64,000 bases of DNA from Acanthosoma haemorrhoidale (GCA_930367205.1 CAKNEZ010000015.1:1-64000); one strand, 5' to 3'; counted from the stretch's first letter, positions 23,605 to 38,587 are shown. Program-made: numbers and translations. The notes: generated from the sequence alone by a model not told the origin.

Positions 23605-23877
23605 ATAACTACCATAAATACCAGTGCATAATACTCAACTTAAACAAAATACCTACTTAATGCTCATGTGAACATAGTAATTACTGCCGTTATACGCTTC
23701 GATGTTTTATATGTACAATGTTTTTCACTTAACTAGCGTTGGTGTATTAATTGAAATATCATTCGACGGAAAAAATAAATAAGCACATTTGTATTGATAA
23801 TTTTATGCACCTCAATTTTGTATATAGGGTACATTTTGCTAAAATCCACTAGTTTGCGAGATATTTAAGAAAAATCA

Positions 23878-26857
23878 GAAATAAACCACCCCCCTAATTC
23901 CGAAAACTACACGGCGTGATTGCTTCAATACAGAAAAAACTTACTGAAAAAAAAGGATTTTTGTATGGAGTGTTTGATGGTGTGGGTAGAACCTTGATAA
24001 TTGATTAAAAAAAAGTGTTAAAGAGGGGAATGATCTTCGGGGCTTCTGGAAACATTATGCGATTCTTGACCCCATTTCCGATGAAAGTACAATCAACGAG
24101 ATTCTTTTTTTGTAGATCACCTTCATGCTTTAAGGTAAAATATTTTCTTTCTTCAATAAGACATGAGTTGAGTTAAAACCATCAATTAGCCGAACGGGAT
24201 GGTAAATTGTATTGCTTATCTGACAGTATTTCATGAATAAATGTATATTGATTACAGAGCGTACCTGATTCATATTGCGATATATATTACAGTAAACTAA
24301 AAAATTATATTCATTAATTAAATATGATTCCGAACATAAGAAAGGATGCATGTTTTGTTTCGCCTGTGGATTTATAAATATAAAATAAAAAGTTATCATA
24401 ACAGTTACTCGAAGCAGCAAAAAGCTTAGTCATTTTTTTTCATTAGCTGGTTGGTCAAGATAATAAATTTAAAAAAACAATTACAAAGGAAAACTATCAT
24501 TTACGACTCTTTCTTAATATCTGCTAACATATTTTTTATCTTCGATGAAACATAGTAAGTCCCAAAAATGAGCGAGTGTCCAGATAATATGATAAATTGT
24601 TATTATCTTCTGACAGTAATTAATAATAAACACATATCCTTGCAAGGGCAAACCATATAAAATACGTCTTAAAATTATTTTGAATTGAACTATATAGTCG
24701 TATACATTTAATGAAGCAAAGCTGCTACATAATCATTCTGAGAAAGAAGCTTTTCTTCTTTGCCTCTGGATTTAAAAAACTAAATCAAATAAGACAATTA
24801 ATTTTTAAATTTCAGAAACGGAACATTCAGTCATTCTGCATTTCTCAGCTGGTCAAACAGTTAAAATATAGCAATGTAACCCAAAACATTTTCATTCTTT
24901 AATAAAACACGATACGCCTTAAAAGGGTCTACTAGCAAGAGTTTTTGATAAAATTAATGAAAGATCTGACACTAATGTATATTTTTGTTAGGGCATACTA
25001 TAATCACAATGAAATATAAAACACTAAATTATTTTACTAAAAATTTATATTAATTAATTAAAGTTAATTATATTAAAAAAATAACTAATTATGAATAGAG
25101 AAAAAAATAAATTATTTGAATCAGTAAAACAGTGGGGCACTATAAATGTGCTAACTTTAAGCCTTCCAACAAAGTTTTTTTCCAAAGTATCATAGTTTTT
25201 TCTGAAGGGTTACCTGTTAATATTGCCAAAGATCAAAGGAGCTTTCCTTTTTTTTGTTTCCAAAGCCTAAACAATAGATATTCTATCTAACCAATGCTTG
25301 TTTTAAAATAAAACTTGATTTGACCAAATAAATTTCATCATTCAACCCTTTTGTTTATAATTTTGTAACAGGTATTTATTTATTATATTTTAATCTTGAA
25401 CTGTTTTCACTTTTAAACTTTGACGGTTTGTTTTATTTTAGAATCGTCTGACGTTGGCCTGAGAATGACAGACGTTGGCTTTGGAAAATTCTACCAGTAA
25501 ATAAAGCTAAACATTGAAAAATGCAAAACACTTATTCTGGGAGTTTGTCACACCCTCTGATGTGATTAGCTTATAGATAGTAATTATAACCGAGAAAATA
25601 TAACGTAAAAGGTCGGCGGGTTTAAATTAAAATACTAATGATGACTTGTCAGATTGAAGGGAAATAATGAACTAGTAAAGTCTAGACTTAAAGATTGGGA
25701 GGGTTGGCAAGTGACGAATATTAATGGAAATAGAGTTTAAAAGTTTGCGGCACGGATTAGGAATGAACGACAAAAGGAAGCAGATTTGTAGGATCGGAAA
25801 TATAAGTTGGATAAACAGATGAGTTGTAAGTTGTAAAGGAAATAATGAGGTCCTTTAAACCTAAATAATAACACCTCTTTCAATTTAACTTCTCAATTAT
25901 ACTATTTCTTTTCTGATAAAAAAAACTTTATACAGTTTATAGCTATTTGTTTATTTATTATACAGGAGTTGACTGGGCGCCTTTGCAAAATTGAGGGCAG
26001 CTTCTGAAAAAAAACAAAATGTTACGATTGAATCAGTTTCTAATGCATGATCATAACATTTACACTTACTAAATTAAACAGTCATGCTTTGAAGGTTTGA
26101 TCAAAAAGTGACGAGAATTTTATAATCGATGTGTTTTTCCAATTTCAATAGCGTAGAGCATATGAGTTCCTGTCAGAAGGTCGTATGGTCGTTCCAAAGT
26201 AAACTTGGAAGTAATGCGCTGTTTATGTGAAGTGAGCTGACAAAAAAGACTGGAATTGTGGCAAGACAATTTGTGGCAATCGCATCACAATAACGCTCAC
26301 TCCTCACCGATTGTTCATAATTTTTTAGCAAAAAACAACACTATTGAGTTACCTCACCAACCGTATTCACCGGACATGGCTCCCAGCAACTTCTTTTTGT
26401 TCCTCAAGTTGAAAAACACCTTGAAAGGATGACAACACCATTGATGCGAGATCGCTGAAGGAGCTAAGAGCTATATCAAATAGTGAGTTTGACATGATGA
26501 AGATTGGAAAAAGCGCTGTCACAAGTGTATTATTATATCTGAGGGGATTACTTTGAAGGGGACAAAATTGCTATTGATGAATAAATAACTACCATAAATA
26601 CCAGTGCATAATACTCAACTTAAACCAAATACCTACTTAATGCTCATGTGAACATAGTAATTACTGCCGTTATACGCTTCTATGTTTTATATGTACAATG
26701 TTTTTCACTTAACTAGCGTTGGTGTATTAATTGAAATATCATTCGACGGAAAAAATAAATAAGCACATTTGTATTGATAATTTTATGCACCTCAATTTTG
26801 TATATAGGGTACATTTTGCTAAAATCCACTAGTTTGCGAGATATTTAAGAAAAATCA
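23878..26857 (+). repeat. Unit 9 (2,980 bp)
   Basis: Starts with AGTGTTAAAG like class B, but lacks the 52-bp segment and has AAAAAAGACTGG like units 2-6. Short TTTAAG tail. Private changes: AAAATAAAAAG near 24384, CTGTCAGAAGG near 26173 and TTAGCAAAAAAC near 26329. It sits in the position after an A unit that B holds elsewhere. Confidence 0.92.
26101..26584 (+). pseudogene. Mariner transposase relic, unit 9
   Basis: 484 bp of the unit 2 type. Private CTGTCAGAAGG changes the LPEG segment, and TTAGCAAAAAAC changes the residue after the FL pair. Confidence 0.9.
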
Positions 26858-29742
26858 GAAATAAACCACCCCCCTAATTCCGAAAACTACACGGCGTGAT
26901 TGCTTCAATACAGAAAAAACTTACTGAAAAAAAAGGATTTTTGTATGGAGTGTTTGATGGTGTGGGTAGAACCTTGATAATTGATTAAAAAAAATGGTTA
27001 AAGAGGGGAATGATCTTCGGGGCTTCTGGAAACATTATGCGATTCTTGACCCCATTTCCGATGAAAGTACAATCAACGAGATTCTTTTTTTGTAGATCAC
27101 CTTCATGCTTTAAGGTAAAATATTTTCTTTCTTCAATAAGACATGAGTTGAGTTAAAACCATCAATTAGCCGAACGGGATGTAAATGTAAATTGTATTGC
27201 TTATCTGACAGTATTTCATGAATAAATGTATATTGATTACAGAGCGTACCTGATTCATATTGCGATATATATTACAGTAAACTAAAAAATTATATTCATT
27301 AATTAAATATGATTCCGAACATAAGAAAGGATGCATGTTTTGTTTCGCCTGTGGATTTATAAATATAAAACAAAAAGTTATCATAACAGTTACTCGAAGC
27401 AGCAAAAAGCTTAGTCATTTTTTTTCATTAGCTGGTTGGTCAAGATAATAAATTTAAAAAAACAATTACAAAGGAAAACTATCATTTACGACTCTTTCTT
27501 AATATCTGCTAACATATTTTTTATCATCGATGAAACATAGTAAGTCCCAAAAATGAGCGAGTGTCCAGATAATATGATAAATTGTTATTATCTTCTGACA
27601 GTAATTAATAATAAACACATATCCTTGCAAGGGCAAACCATATAAAATACGTCTTAAAATTATTTTGAATTGAACTATATAGTCGTATACATTTAATGAA
27701 GCAAAGCTGCTACATAATCATTCTGAGAAAGAAGCTTTTCTTCTTTGCCTCTGGATTTAAAAAACTAAATCAAATAAGACAATTAATTTTTAAATTTCAG
27801 AAACGGAACATTCAGTCATTCTGCATTTCTCAGCTGGTCAAACAGTTAAAATATAGCAATGTAACCCAAAACATTTTCATTCTTTAATAAAACACGATAC
27901 GCCTTAAAAGGGTCTACTAGCAAGAGTTTTTGATAAAATCAATGAAAGATCTGACACTAATGTATATTTTTGTTAGGGCATACTATAATCACAATGAAAT
28001 ATAAAACACTAAATTATTATACTAAAAATTTATATTAATTAATTAAAGTTAATTATATTAAAAAAATAACTAATTATGAATAGAGAAAAAAATAAATTAT
28101 TTGAATCAGTAAAACATTGGACACTATAAATGTGCTAACTTTAAGCCTTCCAACAAAGTTTTTTTCCAAAGTATCATAGTTTTTTCTGAAGGGTTACCTG
28201 TTAATATTGCCAAAGATCAAAGGAGCTTTCCTTTTTTTTGTTTCCAAAGCCTAAACAATAGATATTCTATCTAACCAATGCTTGTTTTAAAATAAAACTT
28301 GATTTGACCAAATAAATTTCATCATTCAACCCTTTTGTTTATAATTTTGTAACAGGTATTTATTTATTATATTTTAATCTTGAACTGTTTTCACTTTTAA
28401 ACTTTGACGGTTTGTTTTATTTTAGAATCGTCTGACGTTGGCCTGAGAATGACAGACGTTGGCTTTGGAAAATTCTACCAGTAAATAAAGCTAAACATTG
28501 AAAAATGCAAAACACTTATTCTGGGAGTTTGTCACACCCTCTGATGTGATTAGCTTATAGATAGTAATTATAACCGAGAAAATATAACGTAAAAGGTCGG
28601 CGGGTTTAAATTAAAATACTAATGATGACTTGTCAGATTGAAGGGAAATAATGAACTAGTAAAGTCTAGACTTAAAGATTGGGAGGGTTGGCAAGTGACG
28701 AATATTAATGGAAATAGAGTTTAAAAGTTTGCGGCACGGATTAGGAATGAACGACAAAAGGAAGCAGATTTGTAGGATCGGAAATATAAGTTGGATAAAC
28801 AGATGAGTTGTAAGTTGTAAAGGAAATAATGAGGTCCTTTAAACCTAAATAATAACACCTCTTTCAATTTAACTTCTCAATTATACTATTTCTTTTCTGA
28901 TAAAAAAACTTTATACAGTTTATAGCTATTTGTTTATTTATTATACAGGAGTTGACTGGGCGCCTTTGCAAAATTGAGGGCAGCTTCTGAAAAAAAACAA
29001 AATGTTACGATTGAATCAGTTTCTAATGCATGATCATAACATTTACACTTACTAAATTAAACAGTCATGCTTTGAAGGTTTGATCAAAAAGTGACGAGAA
29101 TTTTATAATCGATGTGTTTTTCCAATTTCAATAGCGTAGAGCATATGAGTTCCTGCCAGAAGGTCGTATGGTCGTTCCAAAGTAAACTTGGAAGTAATGC
29201 GCTGTTTATGTGAAGTGAGCTGACACTATTGAGTTACCTCACCAACCGTATTCACCGGACATGGCTCCCAGCAACTTCTTTTTGTTCCTCAAGTTGAAAA
29301 ACACCTTGAAAGGATGACAACACCATTGATGCGAGATCGCTGAAGGAGCTAAGAGCTATATCAAATAGTGAGTTTGACATGATGAAGATTGGAAAAAGCG
29401 CTGTCACAAGTGTATTATTATATCTGAGGGGATTACTTTGAAGGGGACAAAATTGCTATTGATGAATAAATAACTACCATAAATACCAGTGCATAATACT
29501 CAACTTAAACCAAATACCTACTTAATGCTCATGTGAACATAGTAATTACTGCCGTTATACGCTTCTATGTTTTATATGTACAATGTTTTTCACTTAACTA
29601 GCGTTGGTGTATTAATTGAAATATCATTCGACGGAAAAAATAAATAAGCACATTTGTATTGATAATTTTATGCACCTCAATTTTGTATATAGGGTACATT
29701 TTGCTAAAATCCACTAGTTTGCGAGATATTTAAGAAAAATCA
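26858..29742 (+). repeat. Unit 10 (2,885 bp), deletion class with A-type 5' part
   Basis: Has the 5-bp insertion near 27180, CATTGGACAC near 28116, no 52-bp segment, the 98-bp relic deletion and the short TTTAAG tail. Private changes: TTATCATCGATG near 27525 and AAAATCAATG near 27940. Confidence 0.92.
29084..29469 (+). pseudogene. Mariner transposase relic with 98-bp deletion, unit 10
   Basis: 386 bp, same deletion junction as unit 7, so the two deletions share one origin. The downstream part is of the unit 2 type (GACAACACC, GATTACTTTG). Confidence 0.9.
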
Positions 29743-31864
29743 GAAATAAACCACCCCCCTAATTCCGAAAACTACACGGCGTGATTGCTTCAATACAGAA
29801 AAAACTTACTGAAAAAAAAGGATTTTTGTATGGAGTGTTTGATGGTGTGGGTAGAACCTTGATAATTGATTAAAAAAAATGGTTAAAGAGGGGAATGATC
29901 TTCGGGGCTTCTGGAAACATTATGCGATTCTTGACCCCATTTCCGATGAAAGTACAATCAACGAGATTCTTTTTTTGTAGATCACCTTCATGCTTTAAGG
30001 TAAAATATTTTCTTTCTTCAATAAGACATGAGTTGAGTTAAAACCATCAATTAGCCGAACGGGATGTAAATGTAAATTGTATTGCTTATCTGACAGTATT
30101 TCATGAATAAATGTATATTGATTACAGAGCGTACCTGATTCATATTGCGATATATATTACAGTAAACTAAAAAATTATATTCATTAATTAAATATGATTC
30201 CGAACATAAGAAAGGATGCATGTTTTGTTTCGCCTGTGGATTTATAAATATAAAACAAAAAGTTATCATAACAGTTACTCGAAGCAGCAAAAAGCTTAGT
30301 CATTTTTTTTCATTAGCTGGTTGGTCAAGATAATAAATTTAAAAAAACAATTACAAAGGAAAACTATCATTTACGACTCTTTCTTAATATCTGCTAACAT
30401 ATTTTTTATCTTCGATGAAACATAGTAAGTCCCAAAAATGAGCGAGTGTCCAGATAATATGATAAATTGTTATTATCTTCTGACAGTAATTAATAATAAA
30501 CACATATCCTTGCAAGGGCAAACTATATAAAATACGTCTTAAAATTATTTTGAATTGAACTATATAGTCGTATACATTTAATGAAGCAAAGCTGCTACAT
30601 AACCATTCTGAGAAAGAAGCTTTTCTTCTTTGCCTCTGGATTTAAAAAACTAAATCAAATAAGACAATTAATTTTTAAATTTCAGAAACGGAACATTCAG
30701 TCATTCTGCATTTCTCAGCTGGTCAAACAATTAAAATATAGCAATGTAACCCAAAACATTTTCATTCTTTAATAAAACACGATACGCCTTAAAAGGGTCT
30801 ACTAGCAAGAGTTTTTGATAAAATTAATGAAAGATCTGACACTAATGTATATTTTTGTTAGGGCATACTATAATCACAATGAAATATAAAACACTAAATT
30901 ATTATACTAAAAATTTATATTAATTAATTAAAGTTAATTATATTAAAAAAATAACTAATTATGAATAGAGAAAAAAATAAATTATTTGAATCAGTAAAAC
31001 AGTGGGGCACTATAAATGTGCTAACTTTAAGCCTTCCAACAAAGTTTTTTTCCAAAGTATCATAGTTTTTTCTGAAGGGTTACCTGTTAATATTGCCAAA
31101 GATCAAAGGAGCTTTCCTTTTTTTTGTTTCCAAAGCCTAAACAATAGATATTCTATCTAACCAATGCTTGTTTTAAAATAAAACTTGATTTGACCAAATA
31201 AATTTCATCATTCAACCCTTTTGTTTATAATTTTGTAACAGGTATTTATTTATTATATTTTAATCTTGAACTGTTTTCACTTTTAAACTTTGACGGTTTG
31301 TTTTATTTTAGAATCGTCTGACGTTGGCCTGAGAATGACAGACGTTGGCTTTGGAAAATTCTACCAGTAAATAAAGCTAAACATCGAAAAATGCAAAACA
31401 CTTATTCTGGGAGTTTGTCACACCCTCTGATGTGATTAGCTTATAGATAGTAATTATAACCGAGAAAATATAACGTAAAAGGTCGGCGGGTTTAAATTAA
31501 AATACTAATGATGACTTGTCAGATTGAAGGGAAATAATGAACTAGTAAAGTCTAGACTTAAAGATTGGGAGGGTTGGCAAGTGACGAATATTAATGGAAA
31601 TAGAGTTTAAAAGTTTGCGGCACGGATTAGGAATGAACGACAAAAGGAAGCAGATTTGTAGGATCGGAAATATAAGTTGGATAAACAGATGAGTTGTAAG
31701 TTGTAAAGGAAATAATGAGGTCCTTTAAACCTAAATAATAACACCTCTTTCAATTTAACTTCTCAATTATACTATTTCTTTTCTGATAAAAAAACTTTAT
31801 ACAGTTTATAGCTATTTGTTTATTTATTATACAGGAGTTGACTGGGCGCCTTTGCAAAATTGAG

Positions 31865-31916
31865 CCCTACTATTTCAAACCAATAAGTGCCTATAGGATT
31901 TCATCATTTTACCTTA
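31865..31916. other. 52-bp optional segment, unit 11
   Basis: CCCTACTATT form, one base different from unit 8. Confidence 0.85.
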
Positions 31917-32021
31917 GGCAGTTTCTGAAAAAAAACAAAATGTTACGATTGAATCAGTTTCTAATGCATGATCATAACATTTACAGTTACTAAATTAAAC
32001 AGTCATGCTTTGAAGGTTTGA

Positions 32022-32505
32022 TCAAAAAGTGACGAGAATTTTATAATCGATGTGTTTTTCCAATTTCAATAGCGTAGAGCATATGAGTTCCTGCCAGAAG
32101 GTCGTATGGTCGTTCCAAAGTAAACTTGGAAGTAATGCGCTGTTTATGTGAAGTGAGCTGACAAAAACGACTGGAATTGTGGCAAGACAATTTGTGGCAA
32201 TTGCATCACAATAACGCTCACTCCTCACCGATTGTTCATAATTTTTTAGCGAAAAACAACACTATTGAGTTACCTCACCAACCGTATTCACCGGACATGG
32301 CTCCCAGCAACTTCTTTTTGTTCCTCAAGTTGAAAAACACCTTGAAAGGATGACGACACCATTGATGAGAGATCGCTGAAGGAGCTAAGAGCTATATCAA
32401 ATAGTGAGTTTGACATGATGAAGATTGGAAAAAGCGCTGTCACAAGTGTATTATTATATCTGAGGGGATCACTTTGAAGGGGACAAAATTGCTATTGATG
32501 AATAA
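32022..32505 (+). pseudogene. Mariner transposase relic, unit 11
   Basis: 484 bp, same variant set as unit 8. Confidence 0.9.
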
Positions 32506-34908
32506 ATAACTACCATAAATACCAGTGCATAATACTCAACTTAAACAAAATACCTACTTAATGCTCATGTGAACATAGTAATTACTGCCGTTATACGCTT
32601 CGATGTTTTATATGTACAATGTTTTTCACTTAACTAGCGTTGGTGTATTAATTGAAATATCATTCGACGGAAAAAATAAATAAGCACATTTGTATTGATA
32701 ATTTTATGCACCTCAATTTTGTATATAGGGTACATTTTGCTAAAATCCACTAGTTTGCGAGATATTTGAGAAAAATCGAGAAAAAAAAATCAGAAATAAA
32801 CCACCCCCCTAATTCCGAAAACTACACGGCGTGATTGCTTCAATACAGAAAAAACTTACTGAAAAAAAAGGATTTTTGTATGGAGTGTTTGATGGTGTGG
32901 GTAGAACCTTGATAATTGATTAAAAAAAAGTGTTAAAGAGGGGAATGATCTTCGGGGCTTCTGGAAACATTATGCGATTCTTGACCCCATTTCCGATGAA
33001 AGTACAATCAACGAGATTCTTTTTTTGTAGATCACCTTCATGCTTTAAGGTAAAATATTTTCTTTCTTCAATAAGACATGAGTTGAGTTAAAACCATCAA
33101 TTAGCCGAACGGGATGGTAAATTGTATTGCTTATCTGACAGTATTTCATGAATAAATGTATATTGATTACAGAGCGTACCTGATTCATATTGCGATATAT
33201 ATTACAGTAAACTAAAAAATTATATTCATTAATTAAATATGATACCGAACATAAGAAAGGATGCATGTTTTGTTTCGCCTGTGGATTTATAAATATAAAA
33301 CAAAAAGTTATCATAACAATTACTCGAAGCAGCAAAAAGCTTAGTCATTTTTTTTCATTAGCTGGTTGGTCAAGATAATAAATTTAAAAAAACAATTACA
33401 AAGGAAAACTATCATTTACGACTCTTTCTTAATATCTGCTAACATATTTTTTATCTTCGATGAAACATAGTAAGTCCCAAAAATGAGCGAGTGTCCAGAT
33501 AATATGATAAATTGTTATTATCTTCTGACAGTAATTAATAATAAACACATATCCTTGCAAGGGTAAACCATATAAAATACGTCTTAAAATTATTTTGAAT
33601 TGAACTATATAGTTGTATACATTTAATGAAGCAAAGCTGCTACATAATCATTCTGAGAAAGAAGCTTTTCTTCTTTGCCTCTGGATTTAAAAAACTAAAT
33701 CAAATAAGACAATTAATTTTTAAATTTCAGAAACGGAACATTCAGTCATTCTGCATTTCTCAGCTGGTCAAACAGTTAAAATATAGCAATGTAACCCAAA
33801 ACATTTTCATTCTTTAATAAAACACGATACGCCTTAAAAGGGTCTACTAGCAAGAGTTTTTGATAAAATTAATGAAAGATCTGACACTAATGTATATTTT
33901 TGTTAGGGCATACTATAATCACAATGAAATATAAAACACTAAATTATTATACTAAAAAAATATATTAATTAATTAAAGTTAATTATATTAAAAAAATAAC
34001 TAATTATGAATAGAGAAAAAAATAAATTATTTGAATCAGTAAAACATTGGACACTATAAATGTGCTAACTTTAAGCCTTCCAACAAAGTTTTTTTCCAAA
34101 GTATCATAGTTTTTTCTGAAGGGTTACCTGTTAATATTGCCAAAGATCAAAGGAGCTTTCCTTTTTTTTGTTTCCAAAGCCTAAACAATAGATATTCTAT
34201 CTAACCAATACTTGTTTTAAAATAAAATTTGATTTGACCAAATAAATTTCATCATTCAACCCTTTTGTTTATAATTTTGTAACAGGTATTTATTTATTAT
34301 ATTTTAATCTTGAACTGTTTTCACTTTTAATCTTTGACGGTTTGTTTTATTTTAGAATCGTCTGACGTTGGCCTGAGAATGACAGACGTTGGCTTTGGAA
34401 AATTCTACCAGTAAATAAAGCTAAACATCGAAAAATGCAAAACACTTATTCTGGGAGTTTGTCACACCCTCTGATGTGATTAGCTTATAGATAGTAATTA
34501 TAACCGAGAAAATATAACGTAAAAGGTCGGCGGGTTTAAATTAAAATACTAATGATGACTTGTCAGATTGAAGGGAAATAATGAACTAGTAAAGTCTAGA
34601 CTTAAAGATTGGGAGGGTTGGCAAGTGACGAATATTAATGGAAATAGAGTTTAAAAGTTTGCGGCACGGATTAGGAATGAACGACAAAAGGAAGCAGATT
34701 TGTAGGATCGGAAATATAAGTTGGATAAACAGATGAGTTGTAAGTTGTAAAGGAAATAATGAGGTCCTTTAAACCTAAATAATAACACCTCTTTCAATTT
34801 AACTTCTCAATTATACTATTTCTTTTCTGATAAAAAAACTTTATACAGTTTATAGCTATTTGTTTATTTATTATACAGGAGTTGACTGGGCGCCTTTGCA
34901 AAATTGAG

Positions 34909-34960
34909 CCCTTCCATTTCAAACCAATAAGTGCCTATAGGATTTCATCATTTTACCTTA
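34909..34960. other. 52-bp optional segment, unit 12
   Basis: CCCTTCCATT form, shared with units 13, 16, 20 and 21. Confidence 0.85.
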
Positions 34961-35065
34961 GGCAGTTTCTGAAAAAAAACAAAATGTTACGATTGAATCA
35001 GTTTCTAATGCATGATCATAACATTTACAGTTACTAAATTAAACAGTCATGCTTTGAAGGTTTGA

Positions 35066-35549
35066 TCAAAAAGTGACGAGAATTTTATAATCGATGTGTT
35101 TTTCCAATTTCAATAGCGTAGAGCATATGAGTTCCTGCCAGAAGGTCGTATGGTCGTTCCAAAGTAAACTTGGAAGTAATGCGCTGTTTATGTGAAGTGA
35201 GCTGACAAAAACGACTGGAATTGTGGCAAGACAATTTGTGGCAATTGCATCACAATAACGCTCACTCCTCACCGATTGTTCATAATTTTTTAGCGAAAAA
35301 CAACACTATTGTGTTACCTCACCAACCGTATTCACCGGACATGGCTCCCAGCAACTTCTTTTTGTTCCTCAAGTTGAAAAACACCTTGAAAGGATGACGA
35401 CACCATTGATGAGAGATCGCTGAAGGAGCTAAGAGCTATATCAAATAGTGAGTTTGACATGATGAAGATTGGAAAAAGCGCTGTCACAAGTGTATTATTA
35501 TATCTGAGGGGATCACTTTGAAGGGGACAAAATTGCTATTGATGAATAA
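35066..35549 (+). pseudogene. Mariner transposase relic, unit 12
   Basis: 484 bp, unit 8 set plus TATTGTGTTACC, which turns the E of TIELP into V. Confidence 0.9.
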
Positions 35550-37946
35550 ATAACTACCATAAATACCAGTGCATAATACTCAACTTAAACAAAATACCTA
35601 CTTAATGCTCATGTGAACATAGTAATTACTGCCGTTATACGCTTCGATGTTTTATATGTACAATGTTTTTCACTTAACTAGCGTTGGTGTATTAATTGAA
35701 ATATCATTCGACGGAAAAAATAAATAAGCACATTTGTATTGATAATTTTATGCACCTCAATTTTGTATATAGGGTACATTTTGCTAAAATCCACTAGTTT
35801 GCGAGATATTTGAGAAAAATCAGAAATAAACCACCCCCTTAATTCCGAAAACTACACGGCGTGATTGCTTCAATACAGAAAAAACTTACTGAAAAAAAAG
35901 GATTTTTGTATGGAGTGTTTGATGGTGTGGGTAGAACCTTGATAATTGATTAAAAAAAAATGGTTAAGGAGGGGAATGATCTTCGGGGCTTCTGGAAACA
36001 TTATGCGATTCTTGACCCCATTTCCGATGAAAGTACAATCAACGAGATTCTTTTTTTGTAGATCACCTTCATGCTTTAAGGTAAAATATTTTCTTTCTTC
36101 AATAAGACATGAGTTGAGTTAAAACCATCAATTAGCCGAACGGGATGTAAATGTAAATTGTATTGCTTATCTGACAGTATTTCATGAATAAATGTATATT
36201 GATTACAGAGCGTACCTGATTCATATTGCGATATATATTACAGTAAACTAAAAAATTATATTCATTAATTAAATATGATTCCGAACATAAGAAAGGATGC
36301 ATGTTTTGTTTCGCCTGTGGATTTATAAATATAAAACAAAAAGTTATCATAACAGTTACTCGAAGCAGCAAAAAGCTTAGTCATTTTTTTTCATTAGCTG
36401 GTTGGTCAAGATAATAAATTTAAAAAAACAATTACAAAGGAAAACTATCATTTACGACTCTTTCTTAATATCTGCTAACATATTTTTTATCTTCGATGAA
36501 ACATAGTAAGTCCCAAAAATGAGCGAGTGTCCAGATAATATGATAAATTGTTATTATCTTCTGACAGTAATTAATAATAAACACATATCCTTGCAAGGGC
36601 AAACCATATAAAATACGTCTTAAAATTATTTTGAATTGAACTATATAGTTGTATACATTTAATGAAGCAAAGCTGCTGCATAATCATTCTGAGAAAGAAG
36701 CTTTTCTTCTTTGCCTCTGGATTTAAAAAACTAAATCAAATAAGACAATTAATTTTTAAATTTCAGAAACGGAACATTCAGTCATTCTGCATTTCTCAGC
36801 TGGTCAAACAGTTAAAATATAGCAATGTAACCCAAAACATTTTCATTCTTTAATAAAACACGATACGCCTTAAATGGGTCTACTAGCAAGAGTTTTTGAT
36901 AAAATTAATGAAAGATCTGACACTAATGTATATTTTTGTTAGGGCATACTATAATCACAATGAAATATAAAACACTAAATTATTTTACTAAAAATTTATA
37001 TTAATTAATTAAAGTTAATTATATTAAAAAAATAACTAATTATGAATAGAGAAAAAAATAAATTATTTGAATCAGTAAAACAGTGGGGCACTATAAATGT
37101 GCTAACTTTAAGCCTTCCAACAAAGTTTTTTTCCAAAGTATCATAGTTTTTTCTGAAGGGTTACCTGTTAATATTGCCAAAGATCAAAGGAGCTTTCCTT
37201 TTTTTTTGTTTCCAAAGCCTAAACAATAGATATTCTATCTAACCAATACTTGTTTTAAAATAAAACTTGATTTGACCAAATAAATTTCATCATTCAACCC
37301 TTTTGTTTATAATTTTGTAACAGGTATTTATTTATTATATTTTAATCTTGAACTGTTTTCACTTTTAATCTTTGACGGTTTGTTTTATTTTAGAATCGTC
37401 TGACGTTGGCCTGAGAATGACAGACGTTGGCTTTGGAAAATTCTACCAGTAAATAAAGCTAAACATCGAAAAATGCAAAACACTTATTCTGGGAGTTTGT
37501 CACACCCTCTGATGTGATTAGCTTATAGATAGTAATTATAACCGAGAAAATATAACGTAAAAGGTCGGCGGGTTTAAATTAAAATACTAATGATGACTTG
37601 TCAGATTGAAGGGAAATAATGAACTAGTAAAGTCTAGACTTAAAGATTGGGAGGGTTGGCAAGTGACGAATATTAATGGAAATAGAGTTTAAAAGTTTGC
37701 GGCACGGATTAGGAATGAACGACAAAAGGAAGCAGATTTGTAGGATCGGAAATATAAGTTGGATAAACAGATGAGTTGTAAGTTGTAAAGGAAATAATGA
37801 GGTCCTTTAAACCTAAATAATAACACCTCTTTCAATTTAACTTCTCAATTATACTATTTCTTTTCTGATAAAAAAACTTTATACAGTTTATAGCTATTTG
37901 TTTATTTATTATACAGGAGTTGACTGGGCGCCTTTGCAAAATTGAG

Positions 37947-37998
37947 CCCTTCCATTTCAAACCAATAAGTGCCTATAGGATTTCATCATTTTACCTTA
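37947..37998. other. 52-bp optional segment, unit 13
   Basis: CCCTTCCATT form. Confidence 0.85.
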
Positions 37999-38103
37999 GG
38001 CAGTTTCTGAAAAAAAACAAAATGTTACGATTGAATCAGTTTCTAATGCATGATCATAACATTTACAGTTACTAAATTAAACAGTCATGCTTTGAAGGTT
38101 TGA

Positions 38104-38587
38104 TCAAAAAGTGACGAGAATTTTATAATCGATGTGTTTTTCCAATTTCAATAGCGCAGAGCATATGAGTTCCTGCCAGAAGGTCGTATGGTCGTTCCAA
38201 AGTAAACTTGGAAGTAATGCGCTGTTTATGTGAAGTGAGCTGACAAAAACGACTGGAATTGTGGCAAGACAATTTGTGGCAATTGCATCACAATAACGCT
38301 CACTCCTCACCGATTGTTCATAATTTTTTAGCGAAAAACAACACTATTGTGTTACCTCACCAACCGTATTCACCGGACATGGCTCCCAGCAACTTCTTTT
38401 TGTTCCTCAAGTTGAAAAACACCTTGAAAGGATGACGACACCATTGATGAGAGATCGCTGAAGGAGCTAAGAGCTATATCAAATAGTGAGTTTGACATGA
38501 TGAAGATTGGAAAAAGCGCTGTCACAAGTGTATTATTATATCTGAGGGGATTACTTTGAAGGGGACAAAATTGCTATTGATGAATAA
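38104..38587 (+). pseudogene. Mariner transposase relic, unit 13
   Basis: 484 bp. Has GCGCAGAG (class C), TATTGTGTTACC and GATTACTTTG (GDYFEGD end). Confidence 0.9.

Larger units (their letters stand above)
20842..23877 (+). repeat. Unit 8 (3,036 bp), class A
   Basis: First unit with the 5-bp insertion (GATGTAAATGTAAATTG near 21165) and the 52-bp segment (22964-23015). It also has AACTATATAAAA near 21620, CAAACAATTAAAA near 21826, ACATCGAAAA near 22481, GATCACTTTG and CTTCGATGTT in the 3' part, and the short TTTAAG tail. It lacks the ATAACCATT change seen in later A units. Confidence 0.92.
29743..32792 (+). repeat. Unit 11 (3,050 bp), class A
   Basis: 5-bp insertion near 30066 and 52-bp segment in its CCCTACTATT form (31865-31916). 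It has AACTATAT, ATAACCATTCTG near 30599, CAAACAATTAAAA, ACATCGAAAA, GATCACTTTG and CTTCGATGTT, and the long A9 tail. Unit 15 matches it at all these sites and in length. Confidence 0.93.
32793..35822 (+). repeat. Unit 12 (3,030 bp), class B
   Basis: AGTGTTAAAG start and no 5-bp insertion. It has GATACCGAAC near 33241, CAATTACTCG near 33318, GGGTAAACC near 33562, AAAAAAATATATT near 33955, CATTGGACAC, CAATACTTG, AAAATTTGATT and TTTTAATCTTTG. The 52-bp segment is in its CCCTTCCATT form (34909-34960), the relic has TATTGTGTTACC, and the tail is the short TTTGAGAAAAATCAG. Confidence 0.93.
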